The notes under the pieces were generated by a model. It ran no database searches and was not told the origin of the DNA. It worked only from the letters and a program-made list of their open reading frames with translations. Positions 32,008 to 43,386 of a stretch of 64,000 nt of DNA are shown one piece after another. The translations under genes and the position numbers were made by a program. Numbering within the stretch: the stretch's first letter is position 1; each line of letters starts with the position of its first letter. Origin of the DNA: Chelonoidis abingdonii (Eukaryota > Chordata > Testudines > Testudinidae); assembly GCF_003597395.2 (NCBI RefSeq), contig NC_133771.1, forward strand, positions 142,479,619-142,543,618. The letters run 5' to 3'.

Positions 32008-34650
32008 CATAGATTCATAGACTCTAGGACTGGAAGTGACCTCGAGAGGTCATCGAGTCCAGTCCCCTGCCCTTGTGGCAGGACCAAATACTGTCTAGAC
32101 CATCCCTGATAGACATTTATTTAACCTACTGTTAAATATCTCCAGAGATGGAGATTCCACAACCTCCCTAGGCAATTTATTCCAGTGTTTAACTCCACCA
32201 AAGAAGAGATCACTAGCATTTAGACAGTGAACTCTCATCCGGTTTACCTCAGACACTATCTCCTATTTGATCCGATACCATTTGATATTTTGACTCCCGA
32301 GTCCATCACAGGAGACGTCGCAAGGAGTTGCAATTAATACCTCCCACGATATTGGTAATCTATGAATCTGCAAACCATTAACTATAACGATGCACGGCCA
32401 CACTCATAACGGCTCTGGAGGGAGATGATACAGAGACCGCGTCACCAAGAACCGCACTAAAGAGACGACACCCCACTTCTATAGGAAGCCATAGTCATCA
32501 CCTCACTGAATTAGGAGAGCTCCATTAATAAACTCACTCGGGATAGGTTACCAGGCCAGTTATGTCATACCCACCTTATCAAGTAAACAGCCCCATCTAA
32601 TTAGTATTTGCCTAGTTTAATCGATAAGAATAATATCTGAGAGAACCGATCGATACATGCCGTTAACTGTAAGTCTAGCGTAATATTCGCACACAGGTTC
32701 CATCCTGCTTCTCCCTTACACGACCAATGCTTGTGTGAATCCGCTGATCTAAAGAAATGCGATCAGATGGGTTTGAACAGAACGATTATGTCTTATACAA
32801 ATCCATGCGTGGCTATCACCCTGATCACCTTTAGCACCCTTCCAGTGTTGCAGATGATGTCCTTTAATTACTTGCTCCATATAATCTTCACCCATGGCAC
32901 AGAAGTTAAACTAACTAGGTCTTAGTTTTCCTGGGGTGTTTTTAATTTCTCTTTTATTATGTATGGGCACATGATGATTGCCCTTTTCCAGTCTTCTGAG
33001 AATCTCTCCCATCTCCCGCCATACTTTTCCAAAGATAATAGCTAGCAGGCCTCAGATACTCCTCCTATTAATCGCCTTGAGTATGTCTAGGACTCAAACT
33101 CAGGCCCTGGTGACTTGCAGGCGAATCAAACTTTCTAAGTGATGTTTTAACTTCTGCTTTATTTATTTTATCTTCTAAACCTCTGCCCTTCCCATAAGCA
33201 CTTCACTATGTTAGACATTCCTTCAAGACTTCTCAAGTGACAGCCAAAAACAAAGAAAGTCATAAGGCATCTCTCTCGCCATTTTCGCGAAGTTTCCTAT
33301 GTCTACTGTTTCTCATTCCCGCCGTCGCTCACTGCGGCAGTGGGCGCCTACCCTGTCCTGGCTTGCCTCTTGCTCTGATATATTGACTAAAAAGTTGCTT
33401 CTTGTTTCCCTTATTCCAAGCTAGTTTGAGCTCATTTTCGTGCCTTGGCCCTTTCTAATCTTTCCTCTCATTCCTGTGTTCGTTGCTATATTCATCCTTA
33501 TAATCTGACCCTAGTTTCCAGATTTTTTATCATGACTCCTTTTTATTTGTGTAGTCATGCAAGATTTCGTGGTAAGCCAACGGTGGTCTCTTTGCACATT
33601 TTCTATCTTTCCTGCCCCATTGGAATAGCTTGCTTTTGGGCCCTTAGTAGTGTCCCTTTGGAACAAAACTGCCACAACTCTCCTCCAGTTGTTTCCCCTC
33701 GTCTTGATCCCATGGGACCCTTATCTATCAGCTCTCCGTAAGCTTTACCAAACCACCTTCCCGAAAATCCATTGTCTCTATTTTGCCTGTACTCTCTCCT
33801 ACTACCCTCATCCTTAGAATTGGCGAAACTCTATGGATTCATGATCACTTTCAACCAAGCCTGGCCTTCTACTTTCAAATTCTCACAGAGAGTTTCCTAT
33901 CCCTATTTGTTAATGTAAAGTCAGTCTAGAACAGCTCTCCCCTCCTAGTAGCTTTTTCGAACCTTCATGAAAATAAAAAGGTGTCTGCCAATAAGCTCAG
34001 TCCAGGAACTTATGATAGTCTGTGCCCACAGAATACGTTTTGGTTAAAATTTATACTACCCTAACATATATCTCGATAGTTGAAGATCACCATCACCACT
34101 AAATGCTGTGTGCTTTGGATTCGAATTTGTGTAGGTTGTGTTAAAAAAGCCTTCATTCACCCTTTCCACCTGCGTTAGGTGGCCTGTATAGAATCCTAGA
34201 TACATCACTGTATTTGTTTACCCCTTTTATCCAACCCCAGAGACTCATCAACACTTTCCGTTCCCTAATGTCCATGCTCCACTCAGTGCCAAGTTTGTAA
34301 CATTTTTAATATTATAAGGGCAACACCATCCTCCCTTTTCCTCTGTCTATCCTTTCCATGAGCAAACTATAGTCCATCCACACCAACCATTCAATCATAG
34401 TGTTATTATCTCCACCACAGTTTCAGTCGATGCCAACCAATATCATAGTTGTTATTTATATCCTAGCACTTCCACGTTCTTCTGCTTATATATCCCATAC
34501 TTCTCACATTTGTATATACGTAGCATTAAGATACTGGTTGTGATCTTGTGCCTCCATTTTGCCCCTCCTTTCTCTCTGCCATTATAGCCCACACTCCCTC
34601 TTGTTTCCAACCCATCTCCCAGGTCTTCATGTTCCCTACTTACATGTGAA
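32008..34650 (-). mobile_element. Long CR1 LINE, antisense, with RT and endonuclease region, heavily error-laden
   Basis: Begins at the CR1 3' terminus (ATAGATTCATAGACTCTAGG, 32009-32028) and runs antisense through the 3' UTR, RT and into the endonuclease. The complement of 34060-34095 gives a -VIFNY-DI segment that corresponds to the GDFN-PDI motif of CR1 endonucleases. The segment 32740-33130 and 33330-34650 can be followed block by block as CR1, but with frequent single-base insertions, deletions and substitutions. 32210-32700 is so scrambled that only its position identifies it. No frame of useful length survives. A typical CR1 of this type needs about 3 to 3.5 kb for the same span, so internal sequence is missing. 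Confidence 0.85.
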
Positions 34651-36404
34651 GATGTGACATCTCTGATGAAAGCTTTGCCACTTACTTTTTGTAAAATTAT
34701 TACACACTTAATTGTCAACTGATATTTCAATCACCCATATTTTCCCACCCACATATTGAACCTTGCAGTACAAAAACAGAAGTGCATGTCAGTCGGAATG
34801 TCAAACTGTCAGCAATCAAAATAACACTTCAGTGTTTTCTGTGTTGTACAAAGGAACTTTAATATCCTTTGACTTTGGGATATCCTCTAGCTCAACTGTG
34901 TTGCCAGCACTCTGGGCATAAGAGGTGAATTATGGGGAGGGGGAGAGAGGCTTAGTTTAACTTGAGTGGTCTCTAGGAGGTTCTTGGTTTGCTTTTTAAA
35001 ACACCATGTCACTGTATGATATTTAAAATAAATCAAGGAAGTTTTGCCTTACATTTTTTGCTACAGAAGATGTGTCACTGGGGTCCAATAATTTGGATTG
35101 AGCTGGCAAAAGTGAATCTAGCCAAGAACTGCTAAAGACACGTCTACATGGGGACACTCAGGAAAGTTAAGGCATCAGTTGAAAATATAAAGTCAATGTG
35201 CTTAAGTTAAAGCACATTAACTCGCCTTGTGAATGCTCTCATTGAGGAATAAAGTGGTTTTATATCGCTGAAATTTAATCTTCCCTGGACAAGCCTAAAT
35301 TTCCAATATCTGATCACCAAGTAAAGCATTGCTCTTATATTGTGTTGAAAGGTTTGGCCAAATTCTTCTTTTACACTGACTTCAATGAAGTTATTTCTGA
35401 TCTACACTTATGTGAGAAGACAATTAGGCCTATAGAATTAAAAGTTCCAACTTTCACAGCCTTGGCAGTGAAAACAGGGTTGTGGACTTTGGTCTTTTCC
35501 AGACTACTTTGCCCAGCTGTTTGAGGGCCTCCCAGGACATGAATTTGTGATAGCTCATCACAATGTTCCTGAATTTGTATTCAGGCTAAGCAGAAACCCA
35601 GAGCTATTTACTCATTATGCTGTGGTTTGAGCCAGCACTGAAAGTGAAGGTTAGATATTCTTATAGTTTCACTAGCTCAGTTGTTGTTAAACTTTGCTTC
35701 TTGATTATGCTGCTTGAAAATAGCAGGAATGTGACATTTCAGCTCAGTTTAATCTCTGTGAATGGTGCTTTGCCTTTAGCTTACTTAAAATCAGTCTGTG
35801 TCTGCCTGACTCTAAAAGAATGAGGGATTTATAGATAATAAATTAATGGTGTAAGTGTTTAATATCAACACTTGAAACTAAAACAAAAACTTTCCTCCTA
35901 ACTCCCAGATGTTAGAAAACAAGTAATAGAACAAAAGGGAATTAACTCGGCTCTCATTAAAGTAAATGGGAATTTTGCATTGATCTTAAGGAGAGCAAGG
36001 TCGGTCCTGAATGCTGTTTTTCTCTCTTGAAAAGGGAAATTGAAAGTCATTTTGCCAATTCCCTTCTATTAGTCTCATTTCCTCTTATCTCGCTCTCCTC
36101 TGTAGGGAGTTTATGAACACATTACTGGGTGTGAGTTGGATAGCTGTACAAAGAAGGTGCTAAGGCATGTTTAACATGCCCTGGGTCCCCCTGGCTTGGT
36201 ACTGCACCAATGCTCTTCTACAGGGAACTTTTACTGTTGTACATTTTAATTTATGATAGACTGTCTCACACATGCAGATGCTTTTACATAAACTATTCTC
36301 ATGAGGGCCTAAAAATTCTGAAACACTATTCAGGAAAATCCTACCCTCCCCCCCACCGTTCTGTGCTTATTATAAAAGGAAATACTTGTAATATTTTGAA
36401 CTGA
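34651..36404. other. AT-rich interval, possible old DNA transposon
   Basis: A segment at about 35135-35310 (AGACACGTCTACATGGGGAC ... CTTCCCTGGACAAGCCTAA) resembles miniature elements with GTCTACA ends but the inverted repeat is poor. The rest has nothing recognised. Confidence 0.35.
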
Positions 36405-36660
36405 GGGCAGTGTGATATAGTGATTAGAGCACTGCACAGGCCATTAGGAGACCTAGATTCTAATCTTAGATCTGTTACTGACTTGATATGTTACATTGGG
36501 CAAGTCATTTCACCTCTGTATCACCTCCTCCCCCATCTATGTTGTCTGTTAGGTTTTCACAGCAGGGATTGCTCTCATTATGTGTACGTGCAATACTTAC
36601 CACAGAGGGGGCTCAGTATTGGTTGGGTCCTTTAGGTGCTTCGGTAATACAAATAGAAAA
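36405..36660 (+). mobile_element. MIR-type SINE
   Basis: Head TGTGATATAGTGATTAGAGC (A-box region), TAGGAGACCTAGATTCTAAT (B-box region), GGGCAAGTCATTTCACCTCT and a GTATCACCTCCTCCCCCATC core. Diverged but in order. Confidence 0.75.
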
Positions 36661-37264
36661 TAAAAACTTGTGTTCTAGAAAACCTAACTGACTCAATGAT
36701 CACAATGGGGACTCTCAGAACCTGAAGGTCACACACAAATCTTGATCTTGCAATCAAAATCATGCAGGTGGACCCTTGCTCCTGTGTGGAGCTGAGTCAA
36801 TGGGCGCAATATAGCAGCAGGAGTCCCAGTGCATGCATCTGTGCACATATGCATGAAAACAAAGCATGTAGCTTATCTCCAAAGCTATTTCTCGTTATAG
36901 TAGAATGAGGCCTTCTGCAAACTGAGACCAACTCTTGTACATTTGCTGCTGGTTTATTTCCATTATTAATTCTAATCTTTCACAAAAGGAATCTAATTAA
37001 TTACACAACACCAGTTAAATTGAAAAGCAAACAGAGCAACCTAAAACACACTAGAAACAGTCCTCAAATATTGCTTTTCTCTCAAGTGATATATGTGAAA
37101 TATTGAATCTGCTTTTACATCATAGGTTACTATAGTTTTCAGCTGGTCTTTAATTTCCAAACTTATTACATTAGAGTTTGAGGATCCAGTCATTTCTGTA
37201 AGCATGTGTGCATACATACATTCTTTCATAGTGCAAAGCACCAGTCACATCACAATGAACAGTA
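36661..37264. other. Interval with no recognised feature
   Basis: AT-rich; short frames only. Confidence 0.35.
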
Positions 37265-39165
37265 AACAACACATGGGAGTCACTGGCCAGTGATGTTCCT
37301 CCAGATTTCATGGTCTACACAGAGTCTTGAGAGATTTGCCATACCATATCCTGCCCACTCAGCTATATCATTGAACCACATTCACTGGGAGGCCCCCTTC
37401 CCTTTGTACCTGGCATCAGTCCCTGAAAAAAACTTGCTTCAGTAACCTTCCTTTACTTATCTGACCCACATGACCCACAAACTCAAGTTTTCCTTCTCTG
37501 ATCATATTGTTGATATCAGATATCACTCTAATCATACCATAAATTAGGATGATTATCTCCGCATTAGTTGTATGAGAGATACAGCTAACATACAGCAATT
37601 ACTTGTAATTTCTAATTTGAAGGCAGAAAGTTTCAATGCCCTGTTTCCTTAGCATCTGCATCTCGCAAGTATATAGCAAGATACTGAAGACAAGCGATTG
37701 AAACAATTTAATCTTACATTTCATCGTAACACCTTTGCTTTCACCAAATGTGGCTGGGTGTCGCAAGGGCAGCAGTCACAAATCCAGTTGTATTTTGTAT
37801 CTCTACATGATATTTAGCATCCCTTGTAGTAACTACCTGTGTATTTGAAATATTGAATGCACTCCACTGTCTCCTAGCCACTTCAGGGGCTTTATCACTC
37901 TTCAGTGTCCATACTGCATCCTCAACTTCTTCAATCGCGGGAGGAGATTCACTGGGCTAAGTCCAACTTCTCACAAAAATCTTCCCTGCTTTTTCACTTC
38001 CAACCTTGAATTCGTTTCTCTCATATTATACAGTTTTTAGCAATACTTACCAAGTGTTGGGTGAAATGGTATTTATGCTGCCGGGAAATTGTTTTAAAGA
38101 GTCTTGATGGTTTGGCAGTGGTATTTGCTGCAAAGGAGTTCTGTTTACAGAAGCACTGTTGTTCATACCAATCTTTGCTTGCCACCTTAATCAGTGCATC
38201 TACTTCTCATAGCATATGGGAATGTTGCTTTCTTGCAGTAGCATCCATCTTTCTTTGTTATCTTAATTTCCTTCATTGATCACGCAAATAACTCAATCTT
38301 CTCCATGATCTAAGGTTTCTTCTTTAGGATCCATTTCCCCAGGAGTTCATGCATGAACTCCGTAATGCTGTAGGCAATGTAGTTTTCTATCAGATCTATG
38401 CTGCTTAGGGAGAGGTCAGCAGCTTTCAGCTTTTGTTCAATTGTCTTAAATTCCATTAAAGTTTGTTGATGTTACAACAAATTCTGAAGGTACCTGCTGG
38501 TCATTTCTTGCTTCAGTTTGAGCTCTGTGTAGGCTATTACTAAGTTATGATCAGATCATATGTGGGCCTTCTTGAAGGACTGACTCCCCATCATACCAGA
38601 ATGCCAGCTCTTCATGATCATGATCACCTTGATCTGGCTCTCAGTTCACAAATCCAGTGATGTCCAGATCTGTGCCTTGATGGTTTTGCTTGAAGAACTG
38701 TTCATTAATTCTAAGACTTTACCATTTGCAATTTACATGAGGTACAGTTCTCTGTTCTTTGTCTTGCCATACTCAAACTTCCCAATACATCTCTGCTATA
38801 CTGGGTAACTCTCGGGACAAGTTCATGTGTTTGTCACCTTGTACAATAAAGATGTCTCTTGGTGAACAGCTGCTAACTCCTTCTTGATGTTACCTCAGAA
38901 TTCCTCAACCTCTTCATCATAACAGTCACTACTAGAGGTGTAGAACTGTAAACCAGTTATGTTATAAGAATGGGATGTCAATATGAGGGTTATCAACTTG
39001 CTGCTGACCAGTTTGTAAGCCATTAGCTAGGGGCTGGTCTGCTTCCTGATGAACAGCGCAACTCAATGCTTTCTTATTCTGTCATAACCACTCCATATCA
39101 GAATATTTTCTTCCATGGTAATCCTTGTTCCATTCCCAGTTCATCTAGACTTTAACAACCTGTCA
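37265..39165 (-). mobile_element. APE-type LINE remnant with RT core deleted
   Basis: On the minus strand, from right to left: endonuclease remnants (about 39150 to 38500, including SDHNLVIAY near 38530-38560), the start of the RT domain (ESPPAIEEVEDAVWTLKSDK-AP, 37860-37955), then directly the RT C-terminal segment ECIQYFKYTGS (37800-37860), an EGKLEFVGHVGQISKGRLLK segment (37416-37500), and a C-terminus ending NLSRLCVDHEIWRNITGQ before a stop near 37280. In intact relatives several hundred residues holding the catalytic YxDD motif lie between KAPG and FKYLGS; here they are missing at about 37862. Stops and frameshifts occur throughout, so this is a dead copy. The clade (RTE or I-like) is not assigned. 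Confidence 0.75.
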
Positions 39166-39169
39166 GTCC

Positions 39170-39480
39170 TGGGTGCAAGCAGTCTGGCTCAATGGTTAGA
39201 ACTGGGCTAAATTGGCTGGAAACCACAGCCAAAGGTCAGAGCTGGAGTTGGGAATCAGGAGCAAGGCCTGAGCAGGTCCTAGCAGGATGAGAACAAGGCA
39301 GGAGGTGGTGCCGATTCAGGATAGGAGCAAGGCATGAGCGAGAGTGATCTCAGCTGCAGGCTGAAATGTTGCACAGCCAGCGACTTGCTACTGAGTTTAA
39401 AAGAAGGACTTCTGGCTTCTCTCAGCTGAGCTCATTAATCTGCCTAGGTGATGGGCTGGCTAGTACTCACACTTAGCTAA
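39170..39480 (+). repeat. Unclassified dispersed repeat (purine-rich), copy 1
   Basis: Tracks of GGTCAGAGCTGGAGTTGGGAATCAGGAGCAAGGC followed by GCAAGGCATGAGCGAGAG, a GCTGAGCTTAAAAG-like stretch and an AGCTGAGCTCATTAATCTGCC end. Similar order occurs at 42675-43075. It could be an LTR; no ends are visible. Confidence 0.4.
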
Positions 39481-40819
39481 AAGTGTTCAATTCTGACACA
39501 AATCAATGATATCCCACTTATATGACAAGAGCTTATTTTGTATTAGTGAGAGGGTAACTGGCTTCCATAGTATGCACATTCATTGCGCTGATGAAGAATG
39601 CTTGCTTAACCAATTTCATTTGCTCAGAATCCAGTCACCCCTTCTTGAATACCTCACTGGAATTACCTAGTGCAAATGTGTGCGTTTCCCCTGAACACAG
39701 TAGCCAATGCTGAAGCCTCTTTATGTCATCATGAGTGATTATGGACAGTAATACTAGTGTTGTCCACCTCCTCTCAAGCATCTGCTGCCTTTGCAGCCAA
39801 CCATGATCATCCACTTTGAGGGGCATAGCACCCAGTTTGAATGAGGAATTCCTTTTCCTAGACAGACTATCTACCAAGGCTGAAGAGCCTTGCCTTCCCT
39901 GAGCAGTCTGGCTTCTTTTAAAGGGTACCAGACACAATTTTCATACCCCTACATTTAGTAGAAACAGCTCTGCATGACAGCAAGTGATGTGCCACATGAA
40001 AGCAAGTCAGCCTCCTGTAAAGGGAGCCAAGTGGAGTGGGCAAAGCTCCTTGTTAACTGTCCTCCCACCTTGCACGCCAAAACATAAAAACCACAATGTG
40101 GTACATTAAAGGACCTTGAAACCAAGTCACCCAAGCAAAATGACATACTGTAACCATGATCTGAAATCTTATGTGAAAATACTTTTCTAAGACAGAATTC
40201 ATATATAGAATGAAAAAGAACAGAAGTCTCTTCAGAGATCGTCCTTGTACACTTGCCTCCCACACCTTCTCGTCACATTTGCTCTCTGACTTAGCTTGTT
40301 GCTCTGGTTTCTATCCCTTTTTCCTGGAAGGCAGGCCTTGTTCTCAGTCATACAGAGCACACTTGGTGTGCTGGACAGTTGTTGGGGGATGAAGGGAAGA
40401 GTACACTACAGTATTTCTGTAATTAACAGGTTTATTGGCTGACCTCACATTTCTCAAGACACCGAGAAAGCCACTAAAGAGGAAAAAATTGAAGACAAAC
40501 ACTAATTAAATATGTTCTCTCCATTCCAGATTAATTAAGTAGAGATTAGGCCCTGGAGAATTTAAAGTATTGAATAAAGTGTACAGCAGTGAAAGTTTAA
40601 TTGACAAATGCAATGAAGAAGCAAAAACAGACTCTTCAGTTCCCTTATTTGGAAATATATTTATCCTTGTTGTTGCAGGTTCATGCAGTCCGAAGTTTTG
40701 GTTTATATTTCAGGCTGAAAAAAACAAAGCAAAACAAAAGTCATAGAGTTTCCTTTGGTTTCACACTGACACCACTGATACTGGAAATCATCTCAGGTTC
40801 ATTCAAAGGTTTGTGATCC
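39481..40819. other. Interval with no recognised feature
   Basis: Frames at 39635-39937 and 39955-40263 on the minus strand (100 and 102 codons) have no recognisable domain and overlap other frames. They may belong to an old element but nothing supports a gene. Confidence 0.3.
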
Positions 40820-40822
40820 TTA

Positions 40823-41076
40823 GGCCATGTCTAGACTACGCGCCGTATCGGCGCGTTAAAATCGATTGCTCGGGGATCGATATATCGCGTCTAATCTAGA
40901 CGGGATATATCGATCCCTGAGCGCGCTTATATCGATTCCGGAACTCCACCAACCCCAACGGAGTTCCGGAATCGACATGGCGAGCTGCGGACATCGATCC
41001 CGTGCGGTGAGGACGGGTGAGTAAATCGATTTTAGATATTCGACTTCAGCTACGTTATTCACGTAGCTGAAATTGC
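40823..41076 (+). mobile_element. Hairpin-rich Harbinger-like miniature element, 3'-truncated
   Basis: Begins GGCCATGTCTAGACTACGCG after TTA (40820-40822) and matches the element at 61598-61877 up to GTAGCTGAAATTGC, where it stops. It contains four stems: CGCGCC/GGCGCG (40839-40855), GGGATCGATATATC/GATATATCGATCCC (40873-40917) enclosing CGTCTA/TAGACG, TCGATTCCGGAACTCC/GGAGTTCCGGAATCGA (40932-40975), and TTCAGCTACGT/ACGTAGCTGAA (41045-41071). Each is perfect. No coding capacity. Confidence 0.8.
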
Positions 41077-41129
41077 ATGTAATGGTTATCACTTCTGTTT
41101 TACATATAGAAAAGCCTGCATTCAAGTCC

Positions 41130-41345
41130 TGAGTGGAACCAGCAGCTCCTTATTTGTGGAGGAGACCACTGGACTGGGACTCAAGGGCTATTCTTAGCTC
41201 TGCCACTTATGCACTATGGCCTGGGGCAAGCCACTTAACTTTTGTGCCTCAGTTTCTCAATATGTAAAACAGAGATTATGACTACCTTCCTTTCTAAAGC
41301 ATATTGAGATCTATAGATGGAAGGTGTTAAGAGCTAGTTATTATT
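41130..41345 (+). mobile_element. MIR-type SINE
   Basis: GACCACTGGACTGGGACTCA, then CTCTGCCACTTATGC, GGGGCAAGCCACTTAACTTT, TGCCTCAGTTTCTCAATATG and TAAAACAGAGATTATGACTA in MIR order. Lies between the Harbinger-like element and a CR1. Confidence 0.85.
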
Positions 41346-41414
41346 AAATGACAATTTTAACATTTCAGATTTGTATCGAAATCTTTTTGCATAGTTTTAG
41401 GTTTTACTGGCTAC

Positions 41415-42673
41415 AGTTTCCACAAGTCAGTGACCAATTCTGAAGCACTTAGAGGAGAGGAAAGTGATCAGGAACAGTCAGCATGGATTACCAAGGGCAA
41501 GTCATGCCTGACTAACCTAATTGCCTTCTACGATGAGATAACTGGCTCTGTGGATGAGGGAAAAGCAATGGACGTGTTATTCCTTGACTTTAGCAAAGCT
41601 TTTGATACAGTCTCCCACAGTATTCTTGACAGCAAGTTAAAGAAGTATAGACTGGATTAATGGACTATAAAGTGGATAGAAAGCTGGCTAGATTGTCAGG
41701 CTCAATGGGTAGTTAACAATGTCTCCACGTCTAGTTGGCAGCTAATAAGCGGAGTGCCCCAAGGGTCGGCTCTGGGGCCGGTTTTGTTCAATATCTTCAT
41801 TAATGATCTGGGGATGGCGTGGACTGCACCCTCAGCAAGTTTACAGATGACACTAAACTGGGAGGAGTGGTAGATACGCTCGAGGGTAGGGTTAGGACAC
41901 AGAGGGACCTAGACAAATTAGAGGATTGGGCCAAAAGAAGTCTGATGAGGTTCAACAAGGACAGAGTCCTGCACTTTGGACAGAAGAATCCCATGCACTG
42001 CTGCAGACTAGGGACCGAATGGCTAGGCAGCAGTTCTGCAGAAAAGGACCTAGGGTAATAGTGGACAAAAAGCTGGATATGAGTCGACAGTTTGCCTTTG
42101 TTGCCAAGAAGGCTAATGGCATTTTGGGCTGTATAAGTAGGGGCATTGCCAGCAGATCGACGGATGTGATCATTCCCCTCTATTCGGCATTGGTGAGGCC
42201 TCATCTGGAGTACTGTGTCCAGTTTTGGGCCTCATACTACAAGAAGGAGGTGGAAAATTGGAAAGAGTCCAGCAAAGGGCAACAAAAATGATTAGGGGGC
42301 TGGAGCACATGACTTGTGAAGAGAGGCTGAGGGAACTGGGATTGTTTAATCTGCAGAAGAAAAGAATGAGAGGGGATTTAATAGCTGCTTTCAACTACCT
42401 GAAAGGGGGTCCCAAGAGGAGGGACCTAGACTGTTCTCAGTGGTAGCAGGTTTGGATATTAGGAAAAGTTTTTCACTAGGAGGGGGGTGAAGCACTGGAA
42501 TGGGTTACCTAGGGAGGTGGTGGAATCTCATTCCTTAGAGGTTTTTATGGTCAGGCTTGACAAACCCCTGGCTGGTATGGTTTAGTTGGGGATTGGTCCT
42601 GCTTTGAGCAGGGGGTTGGACTAGATGACCTCTTGAGGTCCCTTCCAACCCTGATATTCTATAATTCTATGAA
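41415..42673 (+). mobile_element. CR1 LINE with reverse transcriptase fragment
   Basis: The frame at 41430-41660 encodes the start of the RT: KSCLTNLIAFYDEITGSVDE and DVLFLDFSKAFDTVSHSIL (motif A with its aspartate). After a stop, 41750-41815 gives the [18 protein letters not shown] motif B, and 41819-42058 carries [15 protein letters not shown] (motif C, usual FADD read as FTDD). 41926-42291 holds the thumb region, then the 3' UTR, ending ATTCTATAATTCTATGAAC near 42672. The 5' part including the endonuclease is missing. At least two frame breaks make it inactive. Confidence 0.95.
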
Positions 42674-42674
42674 C

Positions 42675-43080
42675 ATGGATAGTTATGTCCTGTGGTCAGA
42701 GCAGGAGTTGGTAGCCAGGAATCTGAACTAAGGCTCAGAGTCAGAGGCCATGTGCTGGAGCCAGGGATCAGGACCAGGCTACTTGGAATGAGGCAAGGCG
42801 GGAGTAAGGCTCAGGTCAGGTCAAGGCAGTGGCAGGGCTAGGATAGGGTGAGAGCAACGCTGAGGACAAGCAGGCACAGGCACTAATGCAGCTAGGAGAA
42901 AATGCTTTGAGCTGCCACTGAGCTGCAGCTGTTGCTGAGCTTAAGAGCTAGTCTGCTGACCCTTCCAGCCAATCAAGTAGTGTAGTCAAGCAGGCAGTCT
43001 ATTACAGGCCAGCTGCACTTGTCAGGTTGGCCAGAGACTGGCTCTGCTACAGTCCCTGCTTCCTGACACCACAGCTCTCC
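42675..43080 (+). repeat. Unclassified dispersed repeat (purine-rich), copy 2
   Basis: Directly follows the CR1 tail. GGTCAGAGCAGGAGTTGGTA, GGAGCCAGGGATCAGGACCA, GCAAGGCGGGAGTAAGGCTC, then TTGCTGAGCTTAAGAGCTAGTCTGCTG and CAGCCAATCAAGTAGTG. Shares order and wording with 39170-39480 and looks like a decayed LTR. Confidence 0.45.
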
Positions 43081-43293
43081 CATGAGCATGGACACACATT
43101 TTTTGTTTGCCCTGTTGATATTGCAATAGCAGCAACTACAACTTCATTGTATTTCATAATGGATATTGGTATTTTCAGTCTTACTTCATCACTTATGTTT
43201 ATCCACTATCCTGAGGTACATACCTGTGCTCTGCATTTCTGTTTTACTGTGTTATGTTTTTTCTACACAGTGAAAAGTGGCCTACGTGTGCAC

Positions 43294-43386
43294 AGTGACT
43301 AGTGATTTTTGGATGCTTCAATTCTGAGCACCTGTTTTGATGAAAATCAGGTGTCTCAAGCTGAGCACCCAAAATCACTAGTCACT
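43294..43386. mobile_element. Small fold-back element
   Basis: AGTGACTAGTGATTTTTGG at 43294-43312 and CCAAAATCACTAGTCACT at 43369-43386 are inverted repeats; further inward TGAGCACCTG and GGTGTCTCAAGCTGAGCACC add to the self-complementarity. Consistent with a miniature DNA transposon about 93 bp long; flanking duplication not clear. Confidence 0.55.
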
